Shown here: positions 18,421-26,270 of the stretch, piece after piece | Position numbering within the stretch: position 1 is the first letter of the stretch | Layout of the letters: each line of letters begins with the position of its first letter | Assembly: GCF_041435355.1 (NCBI RefSeq) | Contig: NZ_CP108442.1 | Coordinates: 3,534,001-3,598,000 of the forward strand | Direction: 5' to 3' | DNA: 64,000 nucleotides | Origin: Streptomyces sp. NBC_01276 | Lineage (GTDB): Bacteria > Actinomycetota > Actinomycetes > Streptomycetales > Streptomycetaceae | The notes under the pieces: model-generated | Database searches by the model: none | What the model saw: the letters and a program-made list of their open reading frames with translations, nothing else | Told to the model about the DNA's origin: nothing | Position numbers and translations under genes: made by a program

Positions 18421-18897
18421 TCAGTTCGTAGGGGGCACCGCGGTGGTGTCGGAGTCGGCGCCGGGTCCGGATTCCGTGCCCGGAGCGGGAGCGGAAGCCG
18501 GAGCGGAACCCGCGGCGGCGGCGGAGCCGTCCGTCCCGGTCCCGTCCTCCTCCAGGGCGTTCTCCCTGCGGAACGCGTCGTAGATCTGGAGCAGCACCTG
18601 CTTCTGCCGCTCGTTGATCGACGGGTCGGAGAGGATGACGGCGCGCGTCTCCACCTCGTCCCGGTCCCGCTCGTCGAGGATCCCGGCCTGCACGTACAGC
18701 GTCTCCGCGGAGATCCTCAGCGCCTTGGCCAGCTGCTGGAGGATGTCCGCGCTCGGCTTGCGCAGCCCGCGCTCGATCTGGCTCAGGTACGGATTCGACA
18801 CCCCGGCGGCGTCGGCGAGCTGCCGCAGCGAGAGCTGGGCCTGCCGCCGCTGCTCGCGGAGGTATTCGCCGAGGTTTCCGACGTTGAGCGATGCCAT
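18421..18897 (-). CDS. XRE-family transcriptional regulator
   Basis: 158 residues. The N-terminal helix-turn-helix (about 8-65) reads LGEYLREQRRQAQLSLRQLA then GVSNPYLSQIERG, a classical XRE/SinR-like HTH. A short middle region follows, and the C-terminus is low-complexity Ala/Pro/Gly. The ATG at 18897 is used, because the longer frame runs through the palindromic operator at 18924-18949. It lies 23 bases upstream of the HBHA-like gene and probably forms an operon with it. Autoregulation is inferred from the operator. Confidence 0.9.
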   Translation of the reverse strand: MASLNVGNLGEYLREQRRQAQLSLRQLADAAGVSNPYLSQIERGLRKPSADILQQLAKALRISAETLYVQAGILDERDRDEVETRAVILSDPSINERQKQVLLQIYDAFRRENALEEDGTGTDGSAAAAGSAPASAPAPGTESGPGADSDTTAVPPTN

Positions 18898-18923
18898 GCC
18901 ACGATCCTGCCGCACCTTGCTAA

Positions 18924-18949
18924 CTATTGCAAGCGGATGCTTGCAATAG
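18924..18949. promoter_or_regulatory. Perfect 11-bp inverted repeat upstream of the XRE gene
   Basis: CTATTGCAAGC, spacer GGAT, GCTTGCAATAG. A further half-site (CTTGC at 18916-18920) forms an overlapping imperfect palindrome with the left arm. It lies 27-52 bases upstream of the XRE start codon, where it would overlap the promoter. Likely an autoregulatory operator. Confidence 0.75.
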
Positions 18950-19097
18950 CTCCCAGTGTCCCCGGCACCCACTTTTTTGTGGGTACTTGGCCGCGCCCGC
19001 CGTCCGGGCGAGGCTTGTCACGAGCGGCCGGCCCGGACGCAGAAAGGAGAGGGAGCCGGGCCGGGATCCAACGGGCCAGGGGTCCAACCGGGCCCAG

Positions 19098-19151
19098 GAG
19101 GCCGAGCGGCCCTACGAGGCCGAGCGGCCCTACGAGGCCGAGCGGTCCTCG
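19098..19151. repeat. 18-bp tandem repeat at the end of the HxlR gene
   Basis: Two exact copies of GAGGCCGAGCGGCCCTAC (19098-19115, 19116-19133) and a third, partial copy to 19151. The last copy encodes the final residues of the HxlR-type protein, and the stop codon falls at the repeat junction. Confidence 0.7.
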
Positions 19152-19489
19152 GGGGCCTCGGTGAGCCGCTCCAGGCGGCGGTGGCCCCAGTCGGAGACCG
19201 GGCCCAGCGCCTCGGAGAGTTCGCGGCCGAACCCCGTCAGGGAGTACTCGGTCTTCAGCGGCAGCACGTCGTGCACCTCCCGGTGCACCAGGCCGTCGGT
19301 CTCCATCTCGCGCAGCGCCTGGGTCAGCACCTTCTCGGTCAGCCCCGGCAGCAGCCGGCGCAGCTCGCCGGGCCGCCGCGGACCGGATTCCAGCAGCCAC
19401 AGCAGCGCGGTCTTCCACTTGCCGTCGATCACGGCGATCGCCGCCGTCACCCCGCAGACGTTCGGGTCCGAGGCCCGGCTGCGCGTCAT
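19130..19489 (-). CDS. HxlR-family winged-helix regulator
   Basis: 119 residues, the normal length for HxlR/DUF24 regulators. Typical sequence includes the early Cys in DPNVCGV, then [33 protein letters not shown] (recognition helix) and HREVHDVLPLKTEYSLT. Many members sense electrophiles or quinones through this early Cys. It is divergent from an imine-reductase-like gene (49 bases apart) and is its likely regulator. The ATG at 19489 is used. Confidence 0.9.
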   Translation of the reverse strand: MTRSRASDPNVCGVTAAIAVIDGKWKTALLWLLESGPRRPGELRRLLPGLTEKVLTQALREMETDGLVHREVHDVLPLKTEYSLTGFGRELSEALGPVSDWGHRRLERLTEAPEDRSAS

Positions 19490-19538
19490 CTTCGCCCCTT
19501 TTCCTGTCTGTTCCCGTTGCTCCAGAGGGAGTTCCACC

Positions 19539-20414
19539 ATGCAGTCTGCCGTCACCGTCCTCGGCCTGGGCCCGATGGGCCGGTCCCTGGCCCGCGCCTT
19601 CCTGGACGCCGGCCTGTCCGTCACCGTCTGGAACCGGACCCCCGGCCGCGACCAGGAGCTGGTCGAACGCGGGGCCGTGGGCGCCTCCTCGGCAGAGGAG
19701 GCCGTCGCCGCCGGCGCGCTGAGCGTCATCTGCGTGGTGAACTACGACGCGGCCGACGCCGTCCTGCGGGCCGAACCGGTCACCCGCGCCCTCAAGGGGC
19801 GCACCCTCGTGAACCTCTGCGCCGACACCCCCGACCGGGCCCGGGAGACGGGCGCCTGGGCGGACCGCCACGGCATCCGCTACCTGGACGGCGCGATCAT
19901 GACCCCGACCACCACCATCGGCACCGCCGCCTCGGTGTACATCCACAGCGGCCCGCGGGACCTCTACCTGGAACACCGCCCCCTGCTGGAGGCGCTGGGC
20001 GGCACCCACACCCACCTCGGCGAGGACATCGGCCGGGCCGCCGCCTACGACATCGCACTGCTGGACGTCTTCTGGACGGCGATGGCGGGCTACGCGCACG
20101 CCGTGGCGCTCGCGCGGGCCGAGGGCGTCACCGCGCGGGAACTCGCCCCCTTCGCCCAGGGCATCGGCGCGATCCTGCCGCCGCTGTTCGCGGAGACCGC
20201 GGCGGACTTCGACGACGGCGGCTTCTCCGGGAACGGCAACCCGCTCACCTCGGCGGTGTCGAGCATGGCCCACATCGTCCACGCCTCGGAGGCGCACGGC
20301 ATCGACGCGGGCGTGATGCGCGCCGCCGAGGGAACGGCCCGGCGGGCCATCGGGCTGGGCCACGGGGCGGACGGGTTCATCCGGGTCGCCGAGGTCCTCG
20401 GCCGCCACCGCTGA
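19539..20414 (+). CDS. Imine-reductase-like NAD(P)-dependent oxidoreductase
   Basis: 291-residue member of the beta-hydroxyacid dehydrogenase superfamily. The N-terminal Rossmann motif is GLGPMG then, at the right spacing, VWNRT. This fits the published IRED signature GLGxMGx5[ATS]x4Gx4[VIL]WNR[TS]. The second motif region reads GEDIGRAAAYD. The C-terminal helical domain is the dimerisation domain that shapes the active site. A reduction of cyclic imines with NADPH is inferred from family only. A 6-phosphogluconate-dehydrogenase-like role on another substrate is possible. It has a GAGGGAG ribosome-binding site and an HxlR regulator as divergent neighbour. Confidence 0.8.
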   Translation: MQSAVTVLGLGPMGRSLARAFLDAGLSVTVWNRTPGRDQELVERGAVGASSAEEAVAAGALSVICVVNYDAADAVLRAEPVTRALKGRTLVNLCADTPDRARETGAWADRHGIRYLDGAIMTPTTTIGTAASVYIHSGPRDLYLEHRPLLEALGGTHTHLGEDIGRAAAYDIALLDVFWTAMAGYAHAVALARAEGVTARELAPFAQGIGAILPPLFAETAADFDDGGFSGNGNPLTSAVSSMAHIVHASEAHGIDAGVMRAAEGTARRAIGLGHGADGFIRVAEVLGRHR

Positions 20415-20488
20415 CCGGGCCGGCGGGTGCCCCGGAAGACCCTCCGGCGTACCCGCCGGGGCACCCGCCGAAAGTTTTTCCGGGAAGC

Positions 20489-20515
20489 TGTCACATCCGT
20501 ACTTCGGCGCGGGTC
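20489..20515 (+). promoter_or_regulatory. ECF41-type promoter of the DoxX gene
   Basis: TGTCACA, 16-base spacer, GGTC, 45 bases before the DoxX start. The published ECF41 promoter consensus is TGTCACA-N16-CGTC, so ten of eleven positions match. An identical -35, spacer length and -10 occur at 21868-21894. Confidence 0.75.
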
Positions 20516-20560
20516 AAAGGGATGTCGAACGAACGAGACACCGCCCCGAAGGAGCCCCCG

Positions 20561-20902
20561 ATGTCCACCACCGCCACCGTCGTCACCCTGATCGCCGCCT
20601 TCATGGCCGGATTCTCCGGGGCCTCGGTCTTCTTCCGCGCCAAGTTCGTGGTCGAGCCCCTCGCCGAGTACGGCGTCCCGCGCAGCATCTGGAACCTGCT
20701 CGGCGCCGCCAAGGCCGCCGGGGCCGTCGGCCTCCTCGTCGGCTTCGCCGTCCCGGCCATCGGGATCGCCGCCGCCATCGGCCTCGTCCTCTACTTCACC
20801 GGCGCCGTCATCACCGTCCTGCGGGCCCGCGCCTACGCCCACGCCGTCTTCCCGATGATCTACGCGGCCCCCGCCGTCGCCGTCCTCGCCCTGGTCGCCT
20901 GA
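20561..20902 (+). CDS. DoxX-like membrane protein
   Basis: 113 residues forming four hydrophobic helices with short basic loops, the DoxX_2/DoxX-like fold. Family members are small inner-membrane proteins linked to redox and thiol stress. The biochemical activity here is unknown. The ATG at 20561 follows GAAGGAGCCCCCG. The gene is convergent with the ECF41 sigma gene (31-base gap) and carries the promoter that this sigma class recognises. It is therefore probably a target of that sigma factor. Confidence 0.85.
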   Translation: MSTTATVVTLIAAFMAGFSGASVFFRAKFVVEPLAEYGVPRSIWNLLGAAKAAGAVGLLVGFAVPAIGIAAAIGLVLYFTGAVITVLRARAYAHAVFPMIYAAPAVAVLALVA

Positions 20903-20933
20903 GACCCGGGCGGGGACGGCGGGCGGCCCGTCC

Positions 20934-21866
20934 TCAGCCCTGCGGGTCCAGGGCCGTCAGGTCCAGCAGGTCCAGCCGCTCCGGGTCGGACAGCACGTCG
21001 ATCGCGACGATCTTCCCGCCGACGACGGTGAAGGCCATCACCGACACGGCCCGGTCCTTGCGCACCACCACGACACCCGCGGCGCCGTTGATCAGCGCCG
21101 GGCGGACGAACGGGACGAGCGAGGCGTACGTGACCGCCTGGCCCGCGACCGTCCGCGCACCCGTGAGCACGACGGTGAGGGCACCGCCCGCACCACCGTC
21201 GGAACGCAGCACCACGTCCGGGTCGAGTACGGACACCAGCGCCTCGAACCGCCCGTCCCGCGCTGCGGCGAAGAACGCGTCCACCGCCTCCCGCTGGCGC
21301 GCGAGGTCCGGATCGGGAGCCGGAGCCTGCCCCTGCACCTTGCGCCGGGCACGGGTGGCCAGCTGCCGGGTCGCCGCCGAGGTCTTCTCGATCAGCGGGG
21401 CGATCTCGTCGAACGGGACCGCGAACATGTCGTGCAGGACGAACGCCAGCCGCTCGGCGGGCGACAGCGACTCCATCACCACCATCAGCGCCAGCCCGAC
21501 CGAATCGGCCAGCAGCACCTCCTGCTCCGGGTCGATCCGCCGCTCGGAACCGATCAGCGGGTCCGGGATCCGGGTCTCCGCCCGCTCCATCGGGTCCTCA
21601 CGACGCTGCTCGCGCGAACGCAGCAGGTTCAGGCACAGCCGCGAGACCACCGTCGTCAGCCACCCGCCGAGGTTCTCGATCTCGGTCGCGCCGGTACGGT
21701 CCAGCCGCAGCCACGCCTCCTGGACCGCGTCGTCGGCCTCGCTCAGCGAGCCGAGCATCCGGTAGGACACCGCTCTCAGATGACTGCGGTGCTCCTCGAA
21801 ACGCTCGGCCAACGAGGCCGCCACCGGGGGCATCACCGGGGGCGTCGGCGAAGAACTTCCGTCCAC
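20934..21866 (-). CDS. ECF41-type sigma factor with SnoaL-like C-terminal domain
   Basis: 310 residues. Region sigma-2 (about 25-95) includes RMLGSLSEADDAVQEAWLR, and region sigma-4 (about 135-190) includes LSPAERLAFVLHDMFAVPFDE. A fused SnoaL/NTF2-like domain (about 200-300) replaces a separate anti-sigma. It carries the group's DGG and NGxxG motifs (SDGGAGGA and NGAAG). In ECF41 factors this extension controls activity from within the protein. The GTG start at 21866 follows AGGAAGGA. The neighbouring DoxX and NAD(P)H-binding genes both bear matching promoters. Confidence 0.93.
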   Translation of the reverse strand: MDGSSSPTPPVMPPVAASLAERFEEHRSHLRAVSYRMLGSLSEADDAVQEAWLRLDRTGATEIENLGGWLTTVVSRLCLNLLRSREQRREDPMERAETRIPDPLIGSERRIDPEQEVLLADSVGLALMVVMESLSPAERLAFVLHDMFAVPFDEIAPLIEKTSAATRQLATRARRKVQGQAPAPDPDLARQREAVDAFFAAARDGRFEALVSVLDPDVVLRSDGGAGGALTVVLTGARTVAGQAVTYASLVPFVRPALINGAAGVVVVRKDRAVSVMAFTVVGGKIVAIDVLSDPERLDLLDLTALDPQG

Positions 21867-21867
21867 G

Positions 21868-21894
21868 TGTCACATTCCTTCCTCACTGCGGGTC
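21868..21894 (+). promoter_or_regulatory. ECF41-type promoter of the NAD(P)H-binding gene
   Basis: TGTCACA, 16 bases, GGTC, immediately next to the sigma start codon and reading away from it towards the gene at 21974. The same stretch read on the minus strand forms the 5' leader and ribosome-binding site of the sigma gene. Confidence 0.75.
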
Positions 21895-21973
21895 AGTGCA
21901 GTAGACCCCACTCACCCGGACGGGGTTGTAGCCGGGAGGCCAACTCCCGGTCCACCGATCGGAGATGAACCGG

Positions 21974-22753
21974 ATGACCGAGACGAACGCACCCCACGGC
22001 CCGCTGCTGGTCACCGGCGGCACCGGCACCCTCGGCAGCCTCGTCGTCCCGCTGCTGCGCGCGGCCGGACACCCCGTGCGCGTGCTGACCCGTACCGCCC
22101 GCGAGGCCGCGGACGGGGTCGCGTACACGAGCGGGGACCTGGTCGCGGACCGGGGCGTCGACGCCGCCATGGAGGGCGTGGAGACCGTCCTGCACCTCGC
22201 GGGCGGGGCCAAGGGCGACGACATCGCCGCCCGCAACCTGGTGCGCGCCGCGAAGGCGGCCCGCGTGCGCCACCTCGTCCTGATCTCGGTGATCGGCGCG
22301 GACACCGTTCCCCTGGGCTGGTTCCGGGCCAAGCTGGAGGCCGAACGGGCCGTCTCCGGCTCCGGGTTGCCGTGGACGATCCTGCGCGCCGCCCAGTTCC
22401 ACGAGCTGGCCTTCACCGTGGCCGGGAAGCTGGCCGGACTGCCCGTGGTCCCGGTGCCGGGCGGCCTGCGCTGGCAGCCCGTCGACTCCCGCGACGTCGC
22501 GGAGCGGCTCGTCGAGCTGGCCCTCGGCAAGCCCGCCGGGCTCGTCCCCGACCTGGCCGGACCCGCCGTCCTGGGCCTCGGCGACCTCACCCGCGACTAC
22601 CTCCGGGCCCACGGCCGGCGCCGCCCGACGCTGCCGGTGCGGATGCCCGGCAAGGTCGGCCGCGCCTACCGCGCCGGGGTCAACCTCTCCCTCGACGGCG
22701 CCGTCGTGGGGGAACGGACCTGGGAGGCCTTCCTCGCGGAACGCGTGGGCTGA
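21974..22753 (+). CDS. NAD(P)H-binding atypical SDR (NmrA/epimerase type)
   Basis: 259 residues from the ATG at 21974 (MTETNAPHG). This start is preferred to the ATG at 21965, which would leave GGAG directly abutting the start. The dinucleotide-binding motif is LVTGGTGTLGSLV, and DIAARNLVRAAKAARVRHLV and ILRAAQFHE are typical of atypical SDRs without the YxxxK pair. The substrate is unknown. Oxidoreductases and epimerases are among the standard ECF41 partner genes, and the promoter here fits that sigma class. Confidence 0.87.
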   Translation: MTETNAPHGPLLVTGGTGTLGSLVVPLLRAAGHPVRVLTRTAREAADGVAYTSGDLVADRGVDAAMEGVETVLHLAGGAKGDDIAARNLVRAAKAARVRHLVLISVIGADTVPLGWFRAKLEAERAVSGSGLPWTILRAAQFHELAFTVAGKLAGLPVVPVPGGLRWQPVDSRDVAERLVELALGKPAGLVPDLAGPAVLGLGDLTRDYLRAHGRRRPTLPVRMPGKVGRAYRAGVNLSLDGAVVGERTWEAFLAERVG

Positions 22754-22860
22754 GACGCGGGAACCGAGGACCGGAAGAGGCCCTGGGGCCGGGACCCCGG
22801 GACCCCGGCCCCGGCCCCCGGCCCCCGGTACCCGGCCGCCGTTCAGCCCGCCGCCCCCGG

Positions 22861-23634
22861 TCAGCCCGCGGCCGGGGCCGTCCCGATGACCACGGTCGCG
22901 TACCGCTCCTCCGAGGTGACCGCCCGCACCGCCAGCCCGCCCGACGTCAGGGCGGACGCCGTCAGCGGCGCCTGCCGGGCGCTGGTCTCGATCAGCAGCC
23001 GGCCGCCCGGGGCCAGCCACCGCACGGCGTCCGCGGCCACCCGCCGGTGCACGTCGAGCCCGTCCGCGCCCCCGTCGAGGGAGACCAGCGGCTCGTGGTC
23101 GCGGGCCTCGGACGGCATCAGCCCGATCTCCTCCGTCGGCACGTACGGGGCGTTGACCACGAGGACGTCCACCCGCCCGCGCAGCTCCGCCGGGAGCGCC
23201 CCGTACAGGTCGCCCTCCCAGACCGCGCCGCCGTACGGGGCCACGTTGCGCCGGGCGTACGCCAGCGCGGCCGGGTCGATGTCGGCCGCGTGCAGCTCGA
23301 CCCCGCCCGGCACCTGCGAGGCCACCGCCGCCCCGAGGGCGCCGACCCCGCAGCACAGGTCCAGCACGACCGCGCCGGGCCCGGCCAGCGCCACCGCCTC
23401 CTCGGCCAGGAACTCGCTGCGCCGGCGCGGCACGAAGGCCCCCGCGCCCACCTCCACCCGCAGCCCGCAGAACTCCGCCCAGCCCACGACGTGCTCCAGC
23501 GGTTCACCGCCCGCCCTGCGGGCCACCAGGTCCGCCAGGTGGCCGTCGTCGGTGGCGGCCGCGACCAACAGGTCCGCCTCCTCCTCGGCGAACACGCAGC
23601 CCGCCGCGCGCAGCCGTTCCACGATCGTCAACAC
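22861..23634 (-). CDS. PrmC/HemK-like protein N5-glutamine methyltransferase
   Basis: 257 residues. SAM-binding motif I is VVLDLCCGVGALGAAVA, and the active-site motif is VVNAPYVPT, where canonical PrmC has NPPY. The Pro-to-Ala change leaves the substrate Asn-binding residues N and Y. The N-terminal half is the short helical substrate-recognition domain. It is probably a second, non-housekeeping paralog of the release-factor methylase. The GTG at 23634 has AGGAG nine bases upstream. It follows the Eis-like gene by 44 bases on the same strand, so a two-gene operon is likely. Confidence 0.82.
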   Translation of the reverse strand: MLTIVERLRAAGCVFAEEEADLLVAAATDDGHLADLVARRAGGEPLEHVVGWAEFCGLRVEVGAGAFVPRRRSEFLAEEAVALAGPGAVVLDLCCGVGALGAAVASQVPGGVELHAADIDPAALAYARRNVAPYGGAVWEGDLYGALPAELRGRVDVLVVNAPYVPTEEIGLMPSEARDHEPLVSLDGGADGLDVHRRVAADAVRWLAPGGRLLIETSARQAPLTASALTSGGLAVRAVTSEERYATVVIGTAPAAG

Positions 23635-23678
23635 GTCACTCTTCTCCTGGTTTCTCACGATGGTGTCAGAGCGGAGGA

Positions 23679-24923
23679 TCAGAAGATGTCCGGGCACCAG
23701 GGCCTGCGCGCGGTGCGGAAGACGGCGTCCGCGAGCTCCACGGCGCCCGGCCGCTCCCCGGCCACCCGGCCCAGCTCGGCCAGCCTGACCGCCGAGGCGT
23801 CGCCGAGGTACAGGGCGCCCAGCGCGGACACGTCGAGCCGCAGGTCCGCGGGCTCCTCCGTACGGACACACGTACCGGCGCCCGCGTCGAGCCGGTAGCG
23901 CCCGCCCGCCGGGCCGTCCGGGTCCGCGACCTCCAGGACGAGGGTCCCGGGCACGGCGTACGTCCGCGCGGACAGGGCCCGTACGACGTCCAGCACGCGC
24001 ACCCACAGGAAGTCGGCGGCGGTCACCAGCCGGGCCGCGCGCGGGTCGGGCAGCAGGTCCGGCACGAGGCTGTCGGGGGCGCGGTAGCCGGTGCGGACCT
24101 TGAGCACCCAGTCGATGGAGCACAGGAAGTGCCACAGGGCCCGCTCCGCCCGCGGGGTCACGGCGATCAGGTCCGTGACGTACAGGGTCTGCTGCGGGAC
24201 CTTCGCATCGGTCCAGTGGTCGTCGGCCCGGTAGGCGGCCAGTCCGGCCACCTCGCCGTCCGGCGTCCGGTACACCGCGAACATCTTCTGCTTGTAGGGG
24301 CGGTGGGACATCTGGGCGAGCCCGGTCACCAGGTCCCACCAGCGGTCGTCCCGCCCGATCGTGCCGTGCGCGGTCGCGCGCAGCCGCTCGTGCAGGGCGG
24401 GCCCCACCCGGCGCGCCTCCGCGGCGTCGACGAGGTCGATCCGGCTCCCGTCGGCGGGGAGCGGCCGGTGCCGGTCCAGCCCGGTGCGCGGGACGTCGAT
24501 CTCCCACTCGGCGAGGGAGGCGGCGGGCCCGAAGCCGTAGCGCCCGTAGATCGGGTACTCGGCGGCTATCAGGGTGGCCAGGACGTCGCCGCGGGCCTGG
24601 GAGGCGGCGAGTTCGGCGGCCATCATGCGGGTCAGCAGGCCCTGGCGGCGGTGGGTGGCCAGCACGGTGACGTTGGAGACCGCGCTGCACGGGACGGTGG
24701 CCCCGCCGGGCACGGTCAGCTCCTGGGTGAAGGAGCGGAAGGTCGCCACGCAGCGGCCGGTGACGGGGTCGAAGCCGCCCTGCACGCGGGCGAGGTCACG
24801 GTGGGCGGCGCGCTGCGCCACATCGGATTCCGTCGGGGTGGCCGGGGTGAGGAATCCGGTGTTGAGGGTGGTCAGCCAGTCGGGAAGTTCGGATGCGGCG
24901 ATCGGCCGGACGTCAGCACTCAT
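23679..24923 (-). CDS. Eis-like GNAT N-acetyltransferase
   Basis: 414 residues with the three-part Eis architecture: an N-terminal GNAT fold with acetyl-CoA P-loop segment VTVLATHRRQGLLTRMM, a middle GNAT-like domain, and a C-terminal SCP2-like domain. It ends in a short hydrophobic tail ...RPWCPDIF, and the C-terminal carboxylate acts in catalysis in Eis. Eis enzymes acetylate aminoglycosides or protein lysines. The substrate here is not predicted. It is the first gene of a likely pair with the PrmC-like enzyme. Confidence 0.87.
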   Translation of the reverse strand: MSADVRPIAASELPDWLTTLNTGFLTPATPTESDVAQRAAHRDLARVQGGFDPVTGRCVATFRSFTQELTVPGGATVPCSAVSNVTVLATHRRQGLLTRMMAAELAASQARGDVLATLIAAEYPIYGRYGFGPAASLAEWEIDVPRTGLDRHRPLPADGSRIDLVDAAEARRVGPALHERLRATAHGTIGRDDRWWDLVTGLAQMSHRPYKQKMFAVYRTPDGEVAGLAAYRADDHWTDAKVPQQTLYVTDLIAVTPRAERALWHFLCSIDWVLKVRTGYRAPDSLVPDLLPDPRAARLVTAADFLWVRVLDVVRALSARTYAVPGTLVLEVADPDGPAGGRYRLDAGAGTCVRTEEPADLRLDVSALGALYLGDASAVRLAELGRVAGERPGAVELADAVFRTARRPWCPDIF

Positions 24924-25035
24924 AACCGGCCACGCTAACGGCCGTACCGCGCCGGGTCGCCCGAATTTCCGCTGGTGGGGCGGAGGGTGCCGACGGGGTG
25001 CCCGGGGGCCTGCCGGGGGGGGCCGGGTCCGGCCG

Positions 25036-25626
25036 CTACGCCAGCAGGTCGTCCACCTGCGCCTCGCCCTCCCGGTAGCGGCGGGTGATCTCCGCGCTGG
25101 AGTCGTCCGCCGTGCGCTGGAGCTGCTGCCGGCGCCGCGAGACCTGCTGTTCGTACCCGACCAGCCGGCCCATCGCGTCGTGCAGTTCGGCGTCCGTGCG
25201 CGCGGCCAGGTCCGACAGCTCGACCTCGGACAGCATCTCCGCCGCCAGCAGCCGGAACTCCTCGTTGTGCGGGGTGCCGAGCGTGACGTGCCGGGCTGAG
25301 GCGCTGCGGCTGGAGGGGGCGTCGGCCAGGATCTCCGACAGCCGGTCCACCACCGGCGCCTCGGGGTCCGTACGGCGGGCGAGCTCGGCGCGCAGGATGT
25401 CGATGCGGCCCTGCAGGAGTCTGCGCACGTAGCTCAGGTCCGCCTCGTCGCGCTGGGCGTCGCGGCGCAGGGCGCGCAGTTCGGGCAGGCCGAGCGCGGT
25501 GGCGGGGGTGGTCGGCCCCGGGTCGCCGGTCCGCTGCGCGGGTGGCCGGGCCGCCGGTGCGGCGGCCTGTGGCACGGGTACTGCGGGTGCTGCGGGTACA
25601 GGTACGGAGGTACCAGGGATATTCAT
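25036..25626 (-). CDS. rsiG: RsiG, c-di-GMP-dependent anti-sigma factor for WhiG
   Basis: 196 residues: a disordered Pro/Ala N-terminus (1-45), then an antiparallel helical region. Both copies of the c-di-GMP-binding motif E(X)3S(X)2R(X)3Q(X)3D are exact. The first is in [16 protein letters not shown], the second in [16 protein letters not shown]. Known biology from S. venezuelae is that RsiG with c-di-GMP holds sigma-WhiG inactive and so blocks sporulation. The whiG gene is elsewhere. It is divergent from dtd. Confidence 0.93.
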   Translation of the reverse strand: MNIPGTSVPVPAAPAVPVPQAAAPAARPPAQRTGDPGPTTPATALGLPELRALRRDAQRDEADLSYVRRLLQGRIDILRAELARRTDPEAPVVDRLSEILADAPSSRSASARHVTLGTPHNEEFRLLAAEMLSEVELSDLAARTDAELHDAMGRLVGYEQQVSRRRQQLQRTADDSSAEITRRYREGEAQVDDLLA

Positions 25627-25758
25627 GTGAACGTGTCCGTCCCCTCGACCGGTGCTGGGGGCACCGCCTGCGTGCATGGTGCCACTCCGTGTGGTGTGGA
25701 CGCAGTCCCACTCCACCCGATCGGCCCCGGACGGGTGCACGCCTGGTACACAGGTGGT

Positions 25759-26184
25759 ATGCGAGCAGTGGTGCAGAGGGTGGACGGCGCGAGCGTCGTC
25801 GTGGCGGGCGAGACGGTCGGCGAGATCGTCGGCGAGGGCTTGTGCGTGCTGGTGGGGGTGACCCACGACGACACTCCGGAGAAGGCGGCGCTGCTGGCGC
25901 GCAAGCTCTGGTCGGTGCGGATCCTGGAGGCGGAGAAGTCCTGCAGCGACGTGGGCGCGCCGCTGCTGGTGATCTCCCAGTTCACGCTCTACGGGGACGC
26001 CCGCAAGGGCCGCCGCCCCACCTGGAACGCGGCCGCGCCCGGCCCGGTGGCGGAGCCGCTGGTCGACGAGGTGGTGGCGCAGCTGCGGGCGCTGGGCGCG
26101 ACGGTGGAGACGGGCCGGTTCGGCGCGGACATGCGGGTCTCGCTGACCAACCACGGCCCGTTCACCATCGTCATCGACATCTAG
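25759..26184 (+). CDS. dtd: D-aminoacyl-tRNA deacylase
   Basis: 141-residue proofreading enzyme that hydrolyses D-aminoacyl-tRNAs and glycyl-tRNA-Ala. The signature motifs SQFTLYGD and [11 protein letters not shown] (the cross-subunit Gly-Pro motif) are both present. The ATG at 25759 (MRAVVQRV) is the family start, and the in-frame extension upstream runs through the rsiG promoter region. It is divergent from rsiG and convergent with ygfZ. Confidence 0.96.
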   Translation: MRAVVQRVDGASVVVAGETVGEIVGEGLCVLVGVTHDDTPEKAALLARKLWSVRILEAEKSCSDVGAPLLVISQFTLYGDARKGRRPTWNAAAPGPVAEPLVDEVVAQLRALGATVETGRFGADMRVSLTNHGPFTIVIDI

Positions 26185-26230
26185 GACGCTTCCCGGCGCA
26201 CGGCCCGGCGCGCCACGCCACACGCCACGC

Positions 26231-26270
26231 GGCGCTACGGCGCTACGGCGCTACGGCGCTACGGCGCTAC
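26231..26270. repeat. Five tandem copies of GGCGCTAC at the ygfZ 3' end
   Basis: Five exact 8-bp repeats. The ygfZ stop codon (TAG on the minus strand, 26259-26261) lies inside the array. Because 8 is not a multiple of three and each unit contains CTA, a stop is offered in every frame. Confidence 0.9.
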
